Below are positions 37,922 to 47,317 of a stretch of DNA of 64,000 nt, in pieces. Each line of letters starts with the position of its first letter. Position 1 is the first letter of the stretch. A program made the position numbers and the translations under genes. The notes under the pieces were generated by a model that worked only from the letters and a program-made list of their open reading frames with translations, had not been told where the DNA came from and did no database searches. This DNA comes from Stenotrophomonas hibiscicola ATCC 19867 (GTDB lineage: Bacteria > Pseudomonadota > Gammaproteobacteria > Xanthomonadales > Xanthomonadaceae): positions 1 through 64,000 of the forward strand of contig NZ_KB907498.1 in assembly GCF_000382065.1 (NCBI RefSeq). The letters run 5' to 3'.

Positions 37922-39478
37922 TCAGGCCTCGTCGCCCTCGCCGTCACTGCCTTCCTCCTCGGCCACCGCATCACCCTCGGCCAGGTCGCCGAGCAGCGAC
38001 TGCGCCTGTTCGGACGCCAGCGACTCCACGCCACGCAGGCGGCGTTCGATGGTACGGGTCTTGCGGCTGGCCTCCCCGATGCTGCGGCCAACGGTAGTGA
38101 TCTGCTTCTCAGCCTTTTCCAGGATGCCGGCGAACTTCCCGAACTCGCTCTTGACCGCACCCAGCAGGCCCCACACTTCGCTGGATCGCTTTTCAATGGC
38201 CAGGGTGCGGAAGCCCATCTGCAGGCTGTTGAGCAACGCGGTGACCGTGGTCGGTCCGGCCACCACCACACGGTGCTCGCGCTGCAGCAGGTCGACCAGG
38301 CCCGGGCGCCGGATCACCTCGGCATACAGGCCTTCGGTGGGCAGGAACATCACCGCGAAGTCCGTGGTGTGCGGTGGCACGATGTACTTGTCGCAGATCG
38401 ACTTGGCCTGCACGCGCACCGCGCGCTCCAGCTGGATGCCCTGCAGGCGCACGCCCTCGGCATCGCCCTGTTCCTGTGCGTCCAGCAGGCGCTCGTAATC
38501 CTCGCGCGGGAACTTGGAGTCGATCGGCAGCCACACCGGCGTGTCGTCGCTGCTGCGGCCCGGCAGGCGCACGGCGATATCGACCATCTCGCCACTATCC
38601 GGGCGCACCCTCACCGCACGCGCGTACTGCTCCTGGGTGAGTGTCTGCTCGAGGATGTTCTCCAGCTGCACTTCGCCCCAGCTGCCGCGGTTCTTGACGT
38701 TGGTCAGCACGCGCTTGAGGTCGCCCACGCCGGTGGCCAGCTGCTGCATCTCGCCGAGGCCACGCTGCACCTGTTCCAGGCGCTCGGAGACCAGCTTGAA
38801 GGAGTTGCCCAGCCGCGTTTCCAGCGTCGACTGCAGCTTCTCGTCCACGGTGTGGCGCATCTGCTCCAGCTTCTGGGCGTTGTCGTTCTGCAGCGCGCGC
38901 AGCTGTTCCTCCAGCGTGGCACGCATCTCGGCGATGCGCTGCTCGTTGCGCTGGGTCAGTTCCTGCAGGCGCAGGCCCAGACTGTCGGTCAGGCGCTGCT
39001 GCGACTGCGCGCCCTCCTCGCGGCCCTTGCGTGCATCGTCCACCAGGGTCTGGCGCAGTGCCCCGAGCTGGGTATCGGTGCGCGCAGTGAGCTCCTGCAG
39101 CTGCTGGCCAAACGCATGGATGCGTGCCTCCTGCTGCTGGCCGAAGGTCTCCAGCTGGCCGCGCAGTTCCTGCAGCCGCTGCCCCATCAACGCTGCGCCG
39201 CGCTGCTGGCTGTCGGCCACTTCAGCGCGGGCTTTGCGGGCATCTTCGCCCAGCGCTTCGCGCAGCAGGTCCAGGCGCTGATCGGTGCGGGTGGACAGAT
39301 CGGTCAGCGCGCGGGCGAAGCCATCGAGCTGTTCGCGCAGTTCGCTGCGCCCGGCGCGGGCCTCCTCGCGCACGGCCTGTTCCAGGCGGTCATGCGGCGG
39401 ACGGCGCAGCAGGGCGACCAGTTGCAGGATGAGCACGGCCAATAGAAGGCCGGCAATGAGCAGGTATTCGGTTTGCAT
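37922..39478 (-). CDS. rmuC: DNA recombination protein RmuC
   Basis: RmuC-family protein of 518 residues. An N-terminal membrane helix (about 5-25) is followed by a long coiled coil (about 35-260) and the RmuC nuclease-like domain, with WGEVQLENILEQ, LPGRSSDDTPVWLPIDSKFP and IVPPHTTDFAVMFLPTEGLYAEV. It limits inversions at short repeats and has recently been tied to processing stalled or foreign DNA. The acidic tail ends EEEGSDGEGDEA. Confidence 0.92.
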   Translation of the reverse strand: MQTEYLLIAGLLLAVLILQLVALLRRPPHDRLEQAVREEARAGRSELREQLDGFARALTDLSTRTDQRLDLLREALGEDARKARAEVADSQQRGAALMGQRLQELRGQLETFGQQQEARIHAFGQQLQELTARTDTQLGALRQTLVDDARKGREEGAQSQQRLTDSLGLRLQELTQRNEQRIAEMRATLEEQLRALQNDNAQKLEQMRHTVDEKLQSTLETRLGNSFKLVSERLEQVQRGLGEMQQLATGVGDLKRVLTNVKNRGSWGEVQLENILEQTLTQEQYARAVRVRPDSGEMVDIAVRLPGRSSDDTPVWLPIDSKFPREDYERLLDAQEQGDAEGVRLQGIQLERAVRVQAKSICDKYIVPPHTTDFAVMFLPTEGLYAEVIRRPGLVDLLQREHRVVVAGPTTVTALLNSLQMGFRTLAIEKRSSEVWGLLGAVKSEFGKFAGILEKAEKQITTVGRSIGEASRKTRTIERRLRGVESLASEQAQSLLGDLAEGDAVAEEEGSDGEGDEA

Positions 39479-39523
39479 GGGGCAAGTGTAGGCTGGCCGA
39501 GTCTCAGCTGCTGCGTCAGGACC

Positions 39524-40129
39524 ATGCCCGCTCTATACGGAAAGCCCACTTCCATCAACGTGCGCAAGGTACTGTGGCTGTGCGCGGGGCTGGATCTGCC
39601 CCTGCATCACGAGCCGGTCCCCCCACCTGATCTGCTGGCCACGCTGAACCCCAACCGGCAGGTGCCGGTGCTGCGCGATGGCGACTTCGTGCTGTGGGAA
39701 TCCAACAGCATCTGCCGCTACCTTGCCGCGCGCGCTGGACGCGAGGATCTGCTGCCACGTGCGGCGCAGGCCCGTGCGCGGGTGGAGCAGTGGATGGACT
39801 GGCAGGCCAGCGATCTCAACAGTGCCTGGCGCCACGTGTTCATGGCGCGCGTGCGCCAGCATCCGGACCATCCGGACGATGCCCGCGCCGAGGCCAGCCT
39901 GGCGCAGTGGAACCGGCTGATGGGTGTGCTTGAAGCCCAGCTGGCCGCCACCGATGCCTATGTGGCGGGCAGCACCTTCACCCTTGCAGATATCGTGCTG
40001 GGGCTGTCGACCCAACGCTGGCGCAGCACGCCGGGCAGCAAGCCCGCGCTGCCCCACCTCGTCGCATGGTTCGAGCGCCTGCGAGAGCAGCCCGGTTTCG
40101 CCGAACACGTCGACAACGGCGTGGCGTGA
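39524..40129 (+). CDS. glutathione S-transferase family protein
   Basis: Cytosolic GST of 201 residues. The thioredoxin-like N-terminal domain (MPALYGKPTSINVRKVLW) has the glutathione-binding NRQVPVLRDGDFVLWESNSICRYLA, given in parts, and the all-helical C-terminal domain ends with the TFTLADIVLG N-capping motif. Its substrate is unknown. The start at 39524 has AGGA just upstream. It is divergent from rmuC. Confidence 0.88.
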   Translation: MPALYGKPTSINVRKVLWLCAGLDLPLHHEPVPPPDLLATLNPNRQVPVLRDGDFVLWESNSICRYLAARAGREDLLPRAAQARARVEQWMDWQASDLNSAWRHVFMARVRQHPDHPDDARAEASLAQWNRLMGVLEAQLAATDAYVAGSTFTLADIVLGLSTQRWRSTPGSKPALPHLVAWFERLREQPGFAEHVDNGVA

Positions 40130-40147
40130 GCGGTGGTTTCCGCAGCT

Positions 40148-40275
40148 GTAGGTAGGTGCCGACCCTGGTCGACACGGCTGATCCACGCCATGTGTGGATG
40201 AAGCTCCGTAGAGCCGAGCCTATGCTCGGCTGACGCCCACGCGCGAACGGCAGCCGAGCGTGGGCTCGGCTCTAC
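40148..40275. repeat. cluster of SMAG-type REPs
   Basis: Three variants in series: GTAGGTGCCGACCCTGGTCG at 40152, GATCCACGCCATGTGTGGAT at 40180, and a facing pair of the GTAGAGCCGAGCC type at 40208-40275. They fill the whole space between two convergent genes. Confidence 0.8.
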
Positions 40276-40282
40276 AGGAGCC

Positions 40283-41290
40283 TTACCAGCCTTCCAGCAC
40301 GATCTTGCCCTTGGCGCGGTGGCTTTCCAGCAGCGCGTGGGCGCGGCGCAGGTTGGCCGCGTCGATGCGCCCGAAGTGCTCGCCCAGGGTGGTCTGCAGC
40401 ACGCCGGTGTCGACCAGCTCGGCCACCCGGTTCAACAGGTCGTGCTGGCGCTGCATGTCCGCCGTCCGGTACAGCGGGCGGGTGAACATCGATTCCCAGT
40501 GCAGTGACAACGCCTTGCGCTTGAGCGCCATCACATCCACCTGGCCCGGGTCATCGATCAGGCCGAACTGCCCTTGCGGCGCCAGCAGCTCCACGATCTG
40601 CGCGTAGTGCTGGTCGGAATGGGTCAGGCTGGCCACGTGCTGCACCTCGCTGATGCCGAGCCGTGCCAGGCCCTCGGCCAGCGGCAGGCTGTGGTCGATC
40701 ACGTGGTGCGCGCCCATCGCGTAGACCCAGTCCTGGGTATCCGGACGCGAAGCGGTGCCGATCACGGTCAGCCTGGTGAGCTTCCGCGCCAACTGCACCA
40801 GGATCGAGCCGACACCACCGGCAGCGCCGATCACCAGCAGGGTCTGGCCTTCGCCCCCGTCCTCGGGAATGCGCAGGCGGTCGAACAGCAGCTCCCAGGC
40901 GGTGATCGCGGTCAGCGGCAGTGCGGCGGCAGCGGCGTCATCGAGGCTGGCCGGCTTGCGGCCGACGCTGCGTTCGTCCACCAACTGGTACTGGGCATTG
41001 CTGCCCGGGCGATCAATGACGCCAGCGTAGTAGACCGCATCGCCGGGCTGGAACAGGGTCACCTCGCTGCCCACCGCATCGACGATGCCGACCGCATCCC
41101 AGCCCAGCACGCGCGGGCCGTCGGTGGCCACGCCTCGGCGGACCTTGGTGTCGACGGGGTTCACCGCCACCGCGCGCACCGCCACGCGCAGGTCGCGCGG
41201 GCCGGGCTGCGGCAACTCCAGTTCGAGGTCGATCAGGGCCTGGGGATCATCGATCGGCAGGCCGGCTTGGGTGTAGGCAATGGCGCGCAT
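40283..41290 (-). CDS. MDR-family zinc-type/quinone oxidoreductase
   Basis: Medium-chain dehydrogenase/reductase of 335 residues with an NAD(P)H Rossmann motif VIGAAGGVGSILVQLARKL and the family-like VNPVDTKVRRG near the N-terminus. It lacks the structural-zinc cysteines, so it is closer to quinone oxidoreductases of the ZADH/CurA type. Divergent from the LysR gene at 41382 (91 bases), which may regulate it. Confidence 0.88.
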   Translation of the reverse strand: MRAIAYTQAGLPIDDPQALIDLELELPQPGPRDLRVAVRAVAVNPVDTKVRRGVATDGPRVLGWDAVGIVDAVGSEVTLFQPGDAVYYAGVIDRPGSNAQYQLVDERSVGRKPASLDDAAAAALPLTAITAWELLFDRLRIPEDGGEGQTLLVIGAAGGVGSILVQLARKLTRLTVIGTASRPDTQDWVYAMGAHHVIDHSLPLAEGLARLGISEVQHVASLTHSDQHYAQIVELLAPQGQFGLIDDPGQVDVMALKRKALSLHWESMFTRPLYRTADMQRQHDLLNRVAELVDTGVLQTTLGEHFGRIDAANLRRAHALLESHRAKGKIVLEGW

Positions 41291-41381
41291 GGCAGCGGTC
41301 CAGTGGGGGAGGAGGCGACAGGTTGCGCCGCACGCGGTCTCGCAGAAAGGCGCAGAATCGGGCAGCACTTTCACTCTGGCG

Positions 41382-42353
41382 ATGAAGATGATCCGCTTCG
41401 ACGATCTGCAGCTGTTCGTCCGCACTGCTGCGCTGGGCAGCTTTTCGCAAGCGGCCCGCGAGGCCGACCTGCTGCCGGGGCAGGTCGCCGCGGCAGTGGC
41501 GCGGCTGGAACGCGAGCTGGACCTGCGCCTGTTCGTGCGCACCACCCGCAGCCTGCGCCTGACCGGCGAGGGCGCGCTGTACCTGCCCTACGCACAGGAC
41601 GTGCTGGCCACCCTGCGCGAGGGCCAGGCGCGCGTGCAGGCCGAGGACGCCGAACTGCACGGCACCCTGCAGCTGTCGGCGCCGTCGGACTTGGGCCGCA
41701 ACCTGCTGCTGCCCTGGCTGAGCGCGTTCCGCGCGGCCCATCCCCGGCTGCGCCTGCACCTGCGCCTGTCCGATGAAGTGGCCGATGTGTTCCGCGACCC
41801 GGTCGACGTGGCCATCCGCATCGGCCACTTCGACGACGCCAACTACGTCGCCCTGCCCCTGCTGGAAGGCAACCGCCGCGTGTTGGCCGCCTCGCCCGAT
41901 TACCTGCAGCGGCGTGGCACGCCCACGCGCCTGGAAGATCTGCGTGAGCACGATTGCCTGGTCTACCAGCTCAGCGGTCGTGCCTACGATCGCTGGTCTT
42001 TCGACGTCGATGGGCGTCGTACCGTGGTTGCCGTGCGCGGCCCCCTGGTCTGCGACGACGCCGATGTTGTAAGGCGCTGGGCCGTGGCCGGCGAAGGCAT
42101 CACCTACAAGTCCTGGCTGGACCTTCGCGAGGACGTTCTGGCCGGGCGCCTGCAGCTGCTGCTGGGCGGTGTTGGCAGCGACATCCCGTTGCAGCTGGTG
42201 TGCCCGCACCGCAAGCAGTTCTCACCCGCGGTGCGGCAGCTGCACGCGCAGCTGCGCCAGCACCTGCAACCGCTGCTGTCTGGCATGCCGGTTGGCCCCA
42301 CCGGCCCCCTGTCCTCCGCCGTGGTGCTGGCCGACAATGGCGGCCCCGCGTAA
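41382..42353 (+). CDS. LysR-family transcriptional regulator
   Basis: A 323-residue regulator. The winged helix (FDDLQLFVRTAALGSFSQAAREADL) is at the N-terminus and the effector-binding domain follows (LQLSAPSDLGRNLLLPWL...). Divergent from the oxidoreductase at 40283-41290, the classic LysR arrangement, and 14 bases before a LysE exporter gene on the same strand. Likely targets are therefore one or both neighbours. The start is ATG 41382 or 41388. Confidence 0.9.
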   Translation: MKMIRFDDLQLFVRTAALGSFSQAAREADLLPGQVAAAVARLERELDLRLFVRTTRSLRLTGEGALYLPYAQDVLATLREGQARVQAEDAELHGTLQLSAPSDLGRNLLLPWLSAFRAAHPRLRLHLRLSDEVADVFRDPVDVAIRIGHFDDANYVALPLLEGNRRVLAASPDYLQRRGTPTRLEDLREHDCLVYQLSGRAYDRWSFDVDGRRTVVAVRGPLVCDDADVVRRWAVAGEGITYKSWLDLREDVLAGRLQLLLGGVGSDIPLQLVCPHRKQFSPAVRQLHAQLRQHLQPLLSGMPVGPTGPLSSAVVLADNGGPA

Positions 42354-42367
42354 GAGAGAACACCGCC

Positions 42368-42997
42368 ATGCCGTGGATGGGCATCCAGGACCTGTGGACG
42401 TTTCTGGTCGCCGTGCTGGTGTTTCTCGCCCTGCCCGGCCCCGGCACCTTCACCCTGCTGACCGCCACTGGCCGTGGCGGCGTGCGTGGCGGCTACACCG
42501 CATTGGCCGGCCTGCTGGTCGGCGACCAGATCCTGATGTGGCTGGCGCTGGCCGGCGTGGCCGCACTGCTCAAGGCGAACCCGCTGGTGTTCCACGCCGT
42601 GCAGTACCTGGGTGCGGCCTACCTGGTGTGGGTGGGCATCAGCCTGCTGCGCACGCCCAAGCACGAGGGTGGCGACGCTGGCCCGATCCGCATGCAGCCC
42701 GGCCGCTATTTCCAGCAGGCGATCCTGGTCAGCCTGCTCAATCCGAAGGCGATCCTGTTCTACATGGCCTTCCTGCCGTTGTTCATCGATCCGAAGGCAC
42801 AGCAGGGCATCGCCACCTTCGCCGCGCTGGCCGGCATCATCCTGGTGCTAAGTATCGCCTACTGCTCGATGCTGATCGGCGTGGGCAACCTGGCCCGTCG
42901 CCGGTTGATCCAGCACCCGCGGATCAGCGATGCGCTGCGCCGCGTGGCCGGCCTGTTCCTGGTGGGGTTCGGCATCCGGCTGGGGTTGAACGGATGA
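42368..42997 (+). CDS. LysE-family amino-acid exporter
   Basis: Inner-membrane exporter of the LysE/RhtB family, 209 residues and about six helices. The N-terminal ALPGPGTFTLLTATGRGGVRGG and the mid-sequence SLLNPKAILFYMAFLP are typical. Follows the LysR gene by 14 bases, so probably cotranscribed. The stop overlaps a small ORF (ATGA). The substrate is not predictable. Confidence 0.9.
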   Translation: MPWMGIQDLWTFLVAVLVFLALPGPGTFTLLTATGRGGVRGGYTALAGLLVGDQILMWLALAGVAALLKANPLVFHAVQYLGAAYLVWVGISLLRTPKHEGGDAGPIRMQPGRYFQQAILVSLLNPKAILFYMAFLPLFIDPKAQQGIATFAALAGIILVLSIAYCSMLIGVGNLARRRLIQHPRISDALRRVAGLFLVGFGIRLGLNG

Positions 42998-43137
42998 ACG
43001 GGCGGCTGCCGCTGCTCGGCCTGGCCCTGCTGTTCGCCGGCACCGCCTCTGGCGCCCCGGCCTGCTTTATGCCGATTCCGGCAGTCTGGTCGCGGTGCAG
43101 CGCGCGCGCCGGCAATCATGACCCCCGTCAGTGGTAA
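42994..43137 (+). CDS. small exported-looking ORF, possibly a remnant
   Basis: A 47-residue frame starting on the lysE-type gene stop (ATGA overlap). It has a good signal-like N-terminus (RLPLLGLALLFAGTASGA), then only 27 residues and a stop. The translational coupling suggests it is expressed. The short tail could mean a truncated gene, since a neighbouring frame continues with a more protein-like run. No homologue is recognised. Confidence 0.3.
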   Translation: MNGRLPLLGLALLFAGTASGAPACFMPIPAVWSRCSARAGNHDPRQW

Positions 43138-43201
43138 TGCTGCGCTGCGTTCGGTCACACTCGGGAACTTGTCGTTCTAAGTCACCCCTTCCGAGGCCTG
43201 C

Positions 43202-44629
43202 ATGTCCCTGTTCCGGCGCAAGTCCCTAGATTCCGTCACCGTCCACGAAGCCGGCAGGCGCCTGATCCCGACGCTCAGCTGGCCGCACCTGATCGCGCTG
43301 GGCATCGGCGCCATCGTCGGTACCGGCATCTATACGCTGATCGGCGTGGGTGCCAACCTGGCCGGCCCGGCCGTGCTGATCTCCTTCGCCATCGCCGGTG
43401 CGGTCTGCGCCTGTGCGGCGCTGTCCTACGCCGAGCTGTCGACGATGATGCCGGCCGCCGGCAGTGCCTACACCTACAGCTACAGTGCGCTGGGCGAGGT
43501 GTTCGCCTGGGTGGTGGGCTGGAGCCTGATCCTGGAGTACTCGCTGGTGGTGAGTACGGTGGCGGTGGGCTGGTCCGGCTACTTCGTCGGCTTCCTCGAA
43601 TGGGTCCACACCCAGTTCGGCTGGAACGTGCACCTGCCGGCCTGGCTGGCGGCCGGCCCGCACGTGGAAGGCGGCATGATCAACCTGCCGGCGATCATCA
43701 TCACCTGGCTGGTGGCCGGCATGCTGATGGCCGGCACCAAGGAAAGCGCCACACTCAACGCGATCCTGGTGGTGTTCAAGCTGATCGCGCTGGCCATCTT
43801 CGTGGCCGTGGCCCTGCCCGCGTTCGACAGCGCCAACCTGCAGCCGTTCATGCCGTACGGCTTCGCCAAGTCGATGGGCCCCGATGGCGTCGAGCACGGC
43901 GTGATGGCGGCAGCGGCGATCATCTTCTTCGCCTTCTACGGCTTCGATGCGATCTCCACCGCCGCCGAGGAAACCAAGAACCCGGGCCGCGACCTGTCGA
44001 TCGGCATCATCGGTTCGATGATCGGCTGCACCATCGTCTACGTGCTGGTGGCGCTGGCCGCCGTGGGTGCGATGAGCTACGCGGTGTTCGGCCACAGCGC
44101 CGAGCCGCTGGCCCTGATCATGCGCCAGCTGGGCCATCCGACCGCGGCGATGGTGATCGGCGTGATCGCGATCATCGCCCTGCCGACCGTGCTGTTGGCC
44201 TTCCTGTACGGCCAGAGCCGCATCTTCTTCGTGATGAGCCGCGACGGCCTGCTGCCGCGTCGCCTGTCCAAGGTGAACGCACGTACCGGCACGCCGGTGG
44301 CAACCACGCTGTTCACTGCGGTCGTGGTTTCCGCGCTGGCCGGCGTGGCGCGCCTGGACGAGATTGCCGCACTGGCCAACGCCGGTACCCTGGCCGCGTT
44401 CACTGCGGTAGGCATCTGCCTGGTGGTGCTGCGGCTGCGCGAGCCGGACCGCGCGCGCACGTTCCGGACGCCGCTGGCCTTCGTGGTTGGCCCGCTGGCC
44501 GCGCTGGGTTGCATCTACCTGTTCATCAGCCTGCCGCACACCACCCAGCTGTACTTCCTGTTGTGGAACGTGGCCGGCCTGGTGCTGTACCTGCTGTACA
44601 GCCGACGCCATGCGCTGATCGCGAAATAG
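43202..44629 (+). CDS. APC-family amino-acid permease (CAT type, YhdG-like)
   Basis: Inner-membrane amino-acid transporter of 475 residues and about 12-13 helices. LIALGIGAIVGTGIYTLIGVG near residue 30 is the helix-1 motif; AYTYSYSALGEVFAWVVGW and FFAFYGFDAISTAAEETKNP are the family-specific stretches of the cationic amino-acid transporter branch. GAGG precedes the ATG. It stands alone between the small ORF and a REP. Confidence 0.9.
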   Translation: MSLFRRKSLDSVTVHEAGRRLIPTLSWPHLIALGIGAIVGTGIYTLIGVGANLAGPAVLISFAIAGAVCACAALSYAELSTMMPAAGSAYTYSYSALGEVFAWVVGWSLILEYSLVVSTVAVGWSGYFVGFLEWVHTQFGWNVHLPAWLAAGPHVEGGMINLPAIIITWLVAGMLMAGTKESATLNAILVVFKLIALAIFVAVALPAFDSANLQPFMPYGFAKSMGPDGVEHGVMAAAAIIFFAFYGFDAISTAAEETKNPGRDLSIGIIGSMIGCTIVYVLVALAAVGAMSYAVFGHSAEPLALIMRQLGHPTAAMVIGVIAIIALPTVLLAFLYGQSRIFFVMSRDGLLPRRLSKVNARTGTPVATTLFTAVVVSALAGVARLDEIAALANAGTLAAFTAVGICLVVLRLREPDRARTFRTPLAFVVGPLAALGCIYLFISLPHTTQLYFLLWNVAGLVLYLLYSRRHALIAK

Positions 44630-44640
44630 ACCGATCACCG

Positions 44641-44666
44641 GTAGTGCCGGCCGCTGGCCGGCACCA
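44641..44666. repeat. SMAG-type REP (single)
   Basis: A GTAG head followed by the TGCCGGCCGCTGGCCGGCA palindrome, between convergent genes. Same variant as at 9883. Confidence 0.8.
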
Positions 44667-44678
44667 CCGCAGGGCGTT

Positions 44679-45920
44679 TCAACCGCCCTGCTTTGCGGCG
44701 TAGTCCTGCGCCTGGCGCATCACCCGCAGCAGGTTGCCGCCCCAGATGCCGGCGATCTGCTTCTCGGTATAGCCCTTGCGCAGCAGCCACGCGGTGATCT
44801 TCGGCAGCTGGCTGACATCGGGCAGGTCACTCAGTCCGCCACCACCATCCCAGTCCAGGCCGATGCCCGCGTGCTCAGGGCCGACCACCGTGAGGATGTG
44901 GTCGAAGTGGGCGAAGAAGTCGTCCAGGCTGGCGTGCCGCACCGGGTGCTCGTGGTCCAGTGCCTGTTCGGCCTTCAGCAGGGCAACGCCTTGTTCGATG
45001 CCCATGCCTTCCCAGCCGCCCAGCTGCTTGCTCAGCGCTTCCTCGGCCTGTTTGCGCTCGGGCGTCTTCGCGGTGTCGATCAGGTAGCCGCCATAGGCGT
45101 TCACCTGGATCACGCCGCCGGCTTTGGCCAGCTTGCGCAGGCGCGCGTCGTCAAGATTGCGCGGGTGGTCGTAGACCGCCTTGGCCGAGCTGTGCGACAG
45201 CACGAATGGTACCGGCATCATTGCCAGCAGATCGTCGAACACCGCATCCGATGCATGTGACTGGTCGATCACGATGCCCAGCTTCACCGCCTGCCGCACC
45301 AGCTCCTTGCCGGCCGGGCTAAGTCCTTTCCATTCCGCACCCTTGGGATCGGTGGCCGAATCGGCGAACTCGTTGTTGGCAAAGTGCACGGTGCTGAGCA
45401 GGCGCAGGCCGGCGCGGTGGTAGAACGAGAGCAGGCTGGGATCGGCCACCAGCGGGCTGGCGTTTTCCATGCTGATGTAGACCACACGCTTGCCGGCCGC
45501 CTTGATCCGCGCCGCGTCATCGGCGGTCAGTGCCAGCGCGAACCGCTCGGGGTTGGCGGCCAGCATCTCGCGTATTTCCAGCAACCGCTGCAACCCGTGG
45601 TCACGTTCGGCCAGGTGAGCGGCGGGGCTGCGGTCGCCCTGGTCGGTGTAGATCGCCCAGAACCCGCCGTCCAGCGCGCCTTCGACCATGCGCGGGTAGT
45701 CCACCTGCGAGAGTGCGTTGCGGTCGTGGCGCTGTTCGATGTCGAAGCCGGTGCGGCCGAAATTGGCCGGCGTATCCAGATGGCTGTCGAGGGTGACCAG
45801 GCGCTGCTGCAGGGCCTTGGCGCGGGCCAGCTCCTGCGTGCTGAACTCGATGGCGTGGGCGGACAGTGGCGCGCACAGCGCCACGGCAAGCACGAAGGAC
45901 AGGTGGCGCAACGATGGCAT
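44679..45920 (-). CDS. membrane dipeptidase, peptidase M19
   Basis: Zinc-dependent dipeptidase of 413 residues with a signal peptide (cleavage after SAHA, about residue 23). The metal-binding motifs are LDSHLDTP (near 45), SMENASPL, VIDQSHASDAVFDDL and FVLSHSSAKAVYDHPRNLDD; ITAWLLRKGYTEKQIAGIWGGN, quoted here in parts, is at the end. Members hydrolyse many dipeptides, including some with D-residues; its location is periplasmic. Confidence 0.9.
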   Translation of the reverse strand: MPSLRHLSFVLAVALCAPLSAHAIEFSTQELARAKALQQRLVTLDSHLDTPANFGRTGFDIEQRHDRNALSQVDYPRMVEGALDGGFWAIYTDQGDRSPAAHLAERDHGLQRLLEIREMLAANPERFALALTADDAARIKAAGKRVVYISMENASPLVADPSLLSFYHRAGLRLLSTVHFANNEFADSATDPKGAEWKGLSPAGKELVRQAVKLGIVIDQSHASDAVFDDLLAMMPVPFVLSHSSAKAVYDHPRNLDDARLRKLAKAGGVIQVNAYGGYLIDTAKTPERKQAEEALSKQLGGWEGMGIEQGVALLKAEQALDHEHPVRHASLDDFFAHFDHILTVVGPEHAGIGLDWDGGGGLSDLPDVSQLPKITAWLLRKGYTEKQIAGIWGGNLLRVMRQAQDYAAKQGG

Positions 45921-45975
45921 GGGCTCTCACCGGTGTTGGGAAGAGCCCGACCATAGCGCTGTGGCCCGCCGTTTT

Positions 45976-46035
45976 GTAGCGCCGGGCATGGGCTCGGCTG
46001 CCAGACAGATCAGCCGAGCGTGGGCTCGGCTCTAC
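45976..46035. repeat. SMAG-type REP pair
   Basis: GTAGCGCCGGGCATGGGCTC opposing the mirror of the GTAGAGCCGAGCC variant: the two arms belong to different variants, suggesting a hybrid pair. Confidence 0.75.
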
Positions 46036-46055
46036 AGAGATCGGCAGTCACGCGG

Positions 46056-47225
46056 TCAATCCACCACGCGGCAGAACACGGCCTTGAGGTAACGCGATTC
46101 CTGCACGTGGGCCATGAACGGATGGTCCGGGCCGGCGCCGGCGACCTTCAGGATCTGGATCGTGCGGCCGGAGAAATAGGCCGCGCGGCGCAGCATGTCG
46201 AGGAACTGGTCCTCGGCCACCAGGCCGGTGCAGGAAAACGTGGCGAACAGGCCGCCCGGCTTCACCACGCCAAGCGCCAGCTTGTTCATGTCCAGGTACT
46301 TCTTCAGTGCGGTGATGACCTGGTCGCGGTCGCGGGTCATCTTCGCCGGGTCCAGGATCACCACGTCGTACTGCTCCCCGCGGTTGGCGGCGTCGCGCAG
46401 CCACGGGAAGATATCGGACTGGATGAACTTCGGGCGCACGTTGTTCAGGCGCGAATTGCCCTTGGCGATCTGGATGACGTCCTCATCAATGTCGATGCCG
46501 ACCACTTCCGAGGCGCCACGCGCTGCTGCGTACACGGCGAAGCCACCGGTGTTGCAGCACAGGTCCAGAACGCTCTTGCCTTCCACCTGCTGGCTCAGCC
46601 ACTCGCGGTTCTCGCGCTGGTCGGCGAAGAAGCCGGTCTTGTGTGCACCGGCCGGGTCGGCGCGGAACTTGATGCCGTACTCGGTGATCACCGCCGCTTC
46701 GGTGGTGGTGTTGCCGTGGAAGTCGAAGCTCTCCTGCTTCTGCACGTGTTCGTCGGCGAAGCTGTGGAAACGGCAGCCCGGGAACTGCTCGCGCAGGGCG
46801 TCGTAGATCCATTCGCGGTGGCGGAACATGCCGGCGGCGAAGAACTCGACCACCACCAGGTCGCCGTAGCGATCCACCACCAGGCCGGACAGGCCGTCGC
46901 CTTCGCTGTGCACCACGCGCCAGGCGTCGGAGACCGCGTCGAGCTTCAGCACCTCACGGCGCAGCGACACCGCCTGGGCGATCTTGCGCGAGAACCAGCC
47001 GGCATCGACCGGCACGTTCTGGTCGGTCTCAAGGATGCGCACGGCAATGCGCGAGTGCCCGTTGTAGAACCCGCGGCCAATGAACTCGCCATCGATGCCG
47101 ACCACGTCGACGATGGAACCGGGCTTGGGCCGGACGGTCGGCTTCTCGACCAGTTTCTGGAAGATCCACGGGTGGCTGGAACGCCACGCATTCTTGAGGC
47201 GGACAATCGGAAGGGGGGTATTCAT
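46056..47225 (-). CDS. class I SAM-dependent rRNA methyltransferase (RlmI-like)
   Basis: Predicted 23S rRNA cytosine-C5 methyltransferase, 389 residues. An N-terminal PUA domain (LKNAWRSSHPWIFQKLVEKP) precedes an EEHEE-type region and the Rossmann domain with VLDLCCNTGGFAVYAAARGA. The catalytic segments are VVILDPAKMTRD and FATFSCTGLV. ATG 47225 gives the usual RlmI length; the longer frame runs through the riboswitch region. It diverges from terC. Confidence 0.88.
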   Translation of the reverse strand: MNTPLPIVRLKNAWRSSHPWIFQKLVEKPTVRPKPGSIVDVVGIDGEFIGRGFYNGHSRIAVRILETDQNVPVDAGWFSRKIAQAVSLRREVLKLDAVSDAWRVVHSEGDGLSGLVVDRYGDLVVVEFFAAGMFRHREWIYDALREQFPGCRFHSFADEHVQKQESFDFHGNTTTEAAVITEYGIKFRADPAGAHKTGFFADQRENREWLSQQVEGKSVLDLCCNTGGFAVYAAARGASEVVGIDIDEDVIQIAKGNSRLNNVRPKFIQSDIFPWLRDAANRGEQYDVVILDPAKMTRDRDQVITALKKYLDMNKLALGVVKPGGLFATFSCTGLVAEDQFLDMLRRAAYFSGRTIQILKVAGAGPDHPFMAHVQESRYLKAVFCRVVD

Positions 47226-47282
47226 CCGGTCATTGTAGCCGGGGGGCACCGGGGGCCGGAAATCCAGGGCCCGGCGCGGCAT

Positions 47283-47311
47283 TTGACGGCGGCCCGGCCA
47301 GGCCGCAGAAT
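47283..47311 (+). promoter_or_regulatory. terC promoter
   Basis: -35 TTGACG (47283-47288), a 17-base spacer and -10 CAGAAT (47306-47311). A start at about 47318 places the riboswitch at the very 5' end of the transcript. Confidence 0.75.
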
Positions 47312-47317
47312 CGGCAG

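Noticed and set aside
43660..43680. CACGTGGAA core inside the APC permease gene
   Set aside because: Only the CACGTGGAA half matches; the left arm lacks GTTCC, so it is not a parS site.
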